Shown here piece after piece: positions 61,008 through 64,000 of a DNA stretch of 64,000 nt. The notes beneath the pieces are model-generated. The model was not told the origin of the DNA and made no database searches. It saw nothing but the letters and a program-made list of their open reading frames with translations. Location: the NCBI GenBank assembly GCA_963924555.1, contig OZ004587.1, positions 3,286,001 through 3,350,000 of the forward strand, in the 5' to 3' direction. This stretch comes from Crambe crambe (lineage: Eukaryota; Porifera; Demospongiae; Poecilosclerida; Crambeidae). Numbering within the stretch: position 1 is the first letter of the stretch; every line of letters begins with the position of its first letter. Position numbers and translations under genes: made by a program.

Positions 61008-62310
61008 AGGGCAATGTTTAACATTCAGTTGACAGCGAGCGAGCAAGCAAGCAAGTACATTCTTCAACGATTGCTGTTGAATATCTGTAGCAATGTGCAG
61101 CATTTGATAGTGAGCAATTAAAGTAGCTGATAGGCTTCAGTGCTTGATATTGCTAGAGTCATGTAAGTGGTGGCAGGCAGCTGCATACATGCTTACCTCA
61201 AAGCACTTAGATAAGCCTAGTGCCTACAAGCCGCTTAGATAAGCCTCTTGTGCCTGCTGCCCAAAAGGCTGTAGAAATGTTGAGCTGATAGTTCATTTGT
61301 GCTTTGCTGTTGTGTTATGTAGCTAAGTGGCAGGCAGTTGCATGCATAGAAAGCTAAGTACTTACCACAAAGCACTTAGATATGTCTAGTGCCTACAATC
61401 CACTTAGATAAGCCTAGCCCTACTATCCACCATGCTATAAACAAAGCGATGTAGAAATCAATCAAGCAATTACAACTGGAGCATGCGCATAAATACACGC
61501 GCAGGGGCGCTACTATTGCACGACACGTACGTACGTACGCCTAGCGCCTAGCACCATAGATATATACTAGGGCAATGTTCAACATTCAGTTGACAGCGAG
61601 CGAGCGAGCAAGCAAGTTTTCTTTAGTGCTACAACTGTTTAGAAGATTTTGCTGTTTAGTTCATATGTATTAGATAAGCTACAACTACTACTTTAGCTTT
61701 AGACAGTGAGCAAGTGAGCATGATAGGCTCCAGTGCTTGATATTGTGTCAGAGACAAGATTCATGTAAGTGGTGGTTCCAACCAGAAAACTCCACACATC
61801 AAAAGCTGTAAATACTTACCACAAAGCACTTATATAAGCCAAGCGCCTACAATTCACTTTGATACATTAGCTAATTTTGACAGTGAGTGAGCAAGCAAGT
61901 TAGTGCTACAACTGTTTTAGATTTGCTGTTGAGTTTATATGTAACAAAGTACTTAAATAAGCCAGGCTAGAGCCTCTACAACTACTACTATAGTAATGTG
62001 CAGCATTTGACAGTGAGCAAGTGAGCAGCTGATAGGCTCCAGTACTTACAAGCTTGATATTGCTGTCAGAGACAAGAGTCATGTAAGTTGTGGTTCCAAC
62101 CAGGAAGCTCCATACATAGAAAGCTGTAAATACTTACCACAAGCACTTAGATAACAAGCGCCTACAATCCACTTAGATAAGCCTAGGCCTCTACCGATAA
62201 AAGGCTGTAGAAAACAATCTAGCTTGATTAATTGGAGCATGCGCATTATGCACGCGCACAGCGCTACTATTTCGGGACACGTACGTACGTACGCCTGCGG
62301 CATTTTGGAG
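61008..62310. repeat. array of related repeats (GCGAGCGAGCAAGCAAG family)
   Basis: ACTAGGGCAATGTT(C)AACATTCAG followed by TTGACAGCGAGCGAG occurs at 61008 and 61568 and in part near 61880 and 61995. Each is followed by a block with GCTTGATATTG, GTCATGTAAGT, GCATACAT and CTTACCACAAAGCACTTAGA. Two copies end with TGCGCAT, then CGTACGTACGTACGCC (61530 and 62280). They form a nested or tandem array of three to four copies. No coding potential. Confidence 0.75.
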
Positions 62311-62328
62311 TGTAGACCTAGATATCAG

Positions 62329-62360
62329 AGAGCGCGGTAGCGCTCTCTATGTAGGGATGA
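62329..62360 (-). mobile_element. solo terminal hairpin of the foldback family
   Basis: ATCAGAGAGCGC GGTA GCGCTCTCT is followed by ATGTAGGGATGACC, the terminal palindrome of the foldback elements in minus orientation. The stem is GC-changed on both sides (GCGC instead of GTAC). I do not recognise the A or B interior or a long hairpin after it, so this is a truncated or different subfamily copy. Confidence 0.7.
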
Positions 62361-63154
62361 CCTATGACCCTCCATAGGACTAATACAAAATGAAGTTGGA
62401 TTTTCTCAGAAAATAGTAAGTTGTAGCTGCTATGACTGCTTACCCTATCTTTTATGCACTTTCTTATCATGCAGGAGAATTTTGGAGGCTGAAAGACTCA
62501 ACACGGAAGAATAATAAAAGCACACTTTTTCATGATTTCTTATTCTTCATGTTCTTAATCATCATATTCTTCATAATAATGGCACGAGCTGGAGAAGAAT
62601 TGGGCTGCACTATGGCTATGTTCTATATATGAATGTGTAGCATTTTACTCCGACCAGTGCAGTGTACTATCGGTTTAGCCTCCAGTTTACTCAGAGAAAA
62701 GCCGTTCTCTTAGTACAGTAGACTATACAAAGAAGCCATTAAACATCTAATGCGCATGCGTACGTAGTTGTCATGACTATTTATTCAGTCGTTCATGTTC
62801 GCTACGGGAGTTGTCTGATTCTGAGTCTTGACTTCCAAGGCGTATTGGCTACATTCAATTCAACTTGAGATAAGTTATTCTTCTGTTTAATAGTTAGCTA
62901 TCTATAACTAGCTACGTTTATAGCTAGTCAGCTTACTAACTAGCTACCTGTTAAAACACAGTGTGCAAGCTATCTTCACACTTCTGTAAGCTTACTAGCT
63001 AGCTAGTTGTTTGCTAGCTCTATGTAAAGTAGCTATTTATATAGCTACTAATATCATTCATTATTATCATACTTACAGATAGCTAGGCCTATATTTTAGC
63101 TATCTATAGCTAATAAATTGCAACAATTTGCATAGCTAGCTATCTTTATACATA
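62361..63154. other. upstream region of the last gene, TAGCTA-rich
   Basis: 62870-63150 is made largely of TAGCTA and TAGTTA words. A small ORF at 62432-62632 is not supported. The promoter of the gene starting at 63155 should lie here. Confidence 0.45.
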
Positions 63155-64000
63155 ATGGCATCGGCAAGAAAAATGAGGGCACAGCGAAAAAAGAGGTATG
63201 AGATGAATAAAGATGCAGAAAAGTCTACAATGAAACAATACCATTATAAACACAGGGATGCTATGAAAACAAAATTTAAACAATATTATGAAAACAACAA
63301 AGATGACATGAGATCAAAGTTCAAATATAATTATGAAAAGAACAAAGATGCCATGAAATCGAAATCTAAGCAAACTTATGAAAAGAGCAAAGATACTGCA
63401 AAATATAAATCTAAGCAAAACTACGAAAAGAACAAAGAATCCATGAAGTCTAAATTTAAGCAGCAGTATAAAAAAAACAAAGATACCAAAAAATCCAAAT
63501 TTAAAGAATATTATGAAAAGAACAAAGATGCCCTCAAAAATAAAATGAAAGATTACTATCAAATGCATGAAGTTTCCATTAAATCAAAAATGAATGCTTA
63601 TTATAAAAAAAATAAAGACCATCTCTGCTCCCTTAAGAAAAAAAAATACCAAAAAAACTGTGATAAATTTAAAGCAGCTAATCATGCCTACTATAGATCT
63701 AATACTAAATCAAGGAAAGCTGCTGCTCGAGCTGGATATTTAAGAAAAGCAAAAGCTGTTGTAAAAAGAGCTAGACAGTACTATGCCAAGAACAGAGCCT
63801 ACATTTGTGCTAATCAAAGGCGAAAGTATGAATTAGCAGAACCAAAGCCACTGGCTAAAATGTTTTATGTACACAAAATAAAGAAAAATCTGATGTGCAA
63901 TACTAGATTGTTGTCTAAACTAATAGACACTTTTGAAAACGAGCATACCAGTGCACCCAATAAGATATCAAAAAGCAATCGCAAGACTGCAATTTCTAAT
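63155..64000 (+). CDS. Lys-rich protein of 15-residue repeats, open at the window end
   Basis: ATG at 63155 starts 282 codons without a stop to the last base. After MASARKMRAQ come about ten 15-residue repeats (residues about 8-157) of the pattern KSKFKQYYEKNKDAM, with conserved Tyr, the NKD triplet and regular Lys, predicted helical or coiled and strongly basic. Residues about 160-280 are a non-repeated basic region (YYRSNTKSRKAAARAGYL, ARQYYAKNRAYICANQRRKY). The 3' part is outside the window. Such arrays suit nucleic-acid binding, and I associate them with N-termini of large mobile-element-linked proteins in sponges, but that is memory, not evidence here. Confidence 0.7.
   Translation, partial: MASARKMRAQRKKRYEMNKDAEKSTMKQYHYKHRDAMKTKFKQYYENNKDDMRSKFKYNYEKNKDAMKSKSKQTYEKSKDTAKYKSKQNYEKNKESMKSKFKQQYKKNKDTKKSKFKEYYEKNKDALKNKMKDYYQMHEVSIKSKMNAYYKKNKDHLCSLKKKKYQKNCDKFKAANHAYYRSNTKSRKAAARAGYLRKAKAVVKRARQYYAKNRAYICANQRRKYELAEPKPLAKMFYVHKIKKNLMCNTRLLSKLIDTFENEHTSAPNKISKSNRKTAISN

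Noticed and set aside
61008-62310. CRISPR-like or satellite array
   Set aside because: The repeats are long, diverged and unevenly spaced, typical of nested transposon copies in an animal genome.

Overview
The window is animal-type nuclear DNA: AT-rich, full of spliced genes with GT-AG introns, and packed with non-autonomous transposons. The immune-type gene at 39.4-44.0 kb (death-fold exon, then NACHT, then leucine-rich repeats) has the layout known from the NLR repertoire of the demosponge Amphimedon queenslandica. The multi-pass Cys-rich membrane pseudogene at 25-27 kb is also of a sponge type. I therefore read this as a demosponge genome, probably Amphimedon or a relative. That is an inference; no search was run.

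Layout. 0-8.6 kb: a weak coding fragment at the left edge, then repeats (a mariner-like MITE, low-complexity and tandem blocks, a tRNA-like SINE). 8.6-16.05 kb, minus: a PSTPIP-like F-BAR/SH3 adaptor gene, ten exons resolved, first coding exon not found. 20.3-34.9 kb, minus: a complete 12-exon gene for the U4/U6 snRNP protein Prp3 (703 aa). Its introns carry a nested membrane-protein pseudogene, three copies of a foldback element and two other TIR elements. 36.1-37.5 kb, minus: a single-exon 468-aa protein with a cysteine-dioxygenase-like cupin. 39.4-44.0 kb, plus: an NLR pseudogene with at least three frameshifts and one stop. 47-49 kb: a two-ORF TIR transposon of unknown family. 50-62 kb: a nested graveyard of transposons, including a tandem duplication with one MITE-filled and one empty site, a decayed integrase-type transposase, and a 2.7-kb TIR element inside a foldback element. 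63.2 kb to the end, plus: an open gene of basic 15-residue repeats.

The most unusual signal is a dispersed family of elements. Each has a long, near-perfect hairpin at one end (arms about 80-160 bp, loop 15-50 nt) and a short palindromic hairpin of AGAGAGTGC...GCACTCTCT type at the other. Both are bordered by the same word, ATCCCTACTT or its complement. Between copies the stem sequence changes, but the changes occur in both arms together. A related hairpin at 13.6 kb has two identical 112-bp arms. Most copies end in CTGA followed by T, which would fit a rolling-circle (Helitron-type) 3' end. This family is the best candidate for something not described before.

The cellular genes (splicing factor, membrane-curving adaptor, dioxygenase-like protein, NLR) show no functional linkage; they are ordinary neighbours separated by mobile DNA.
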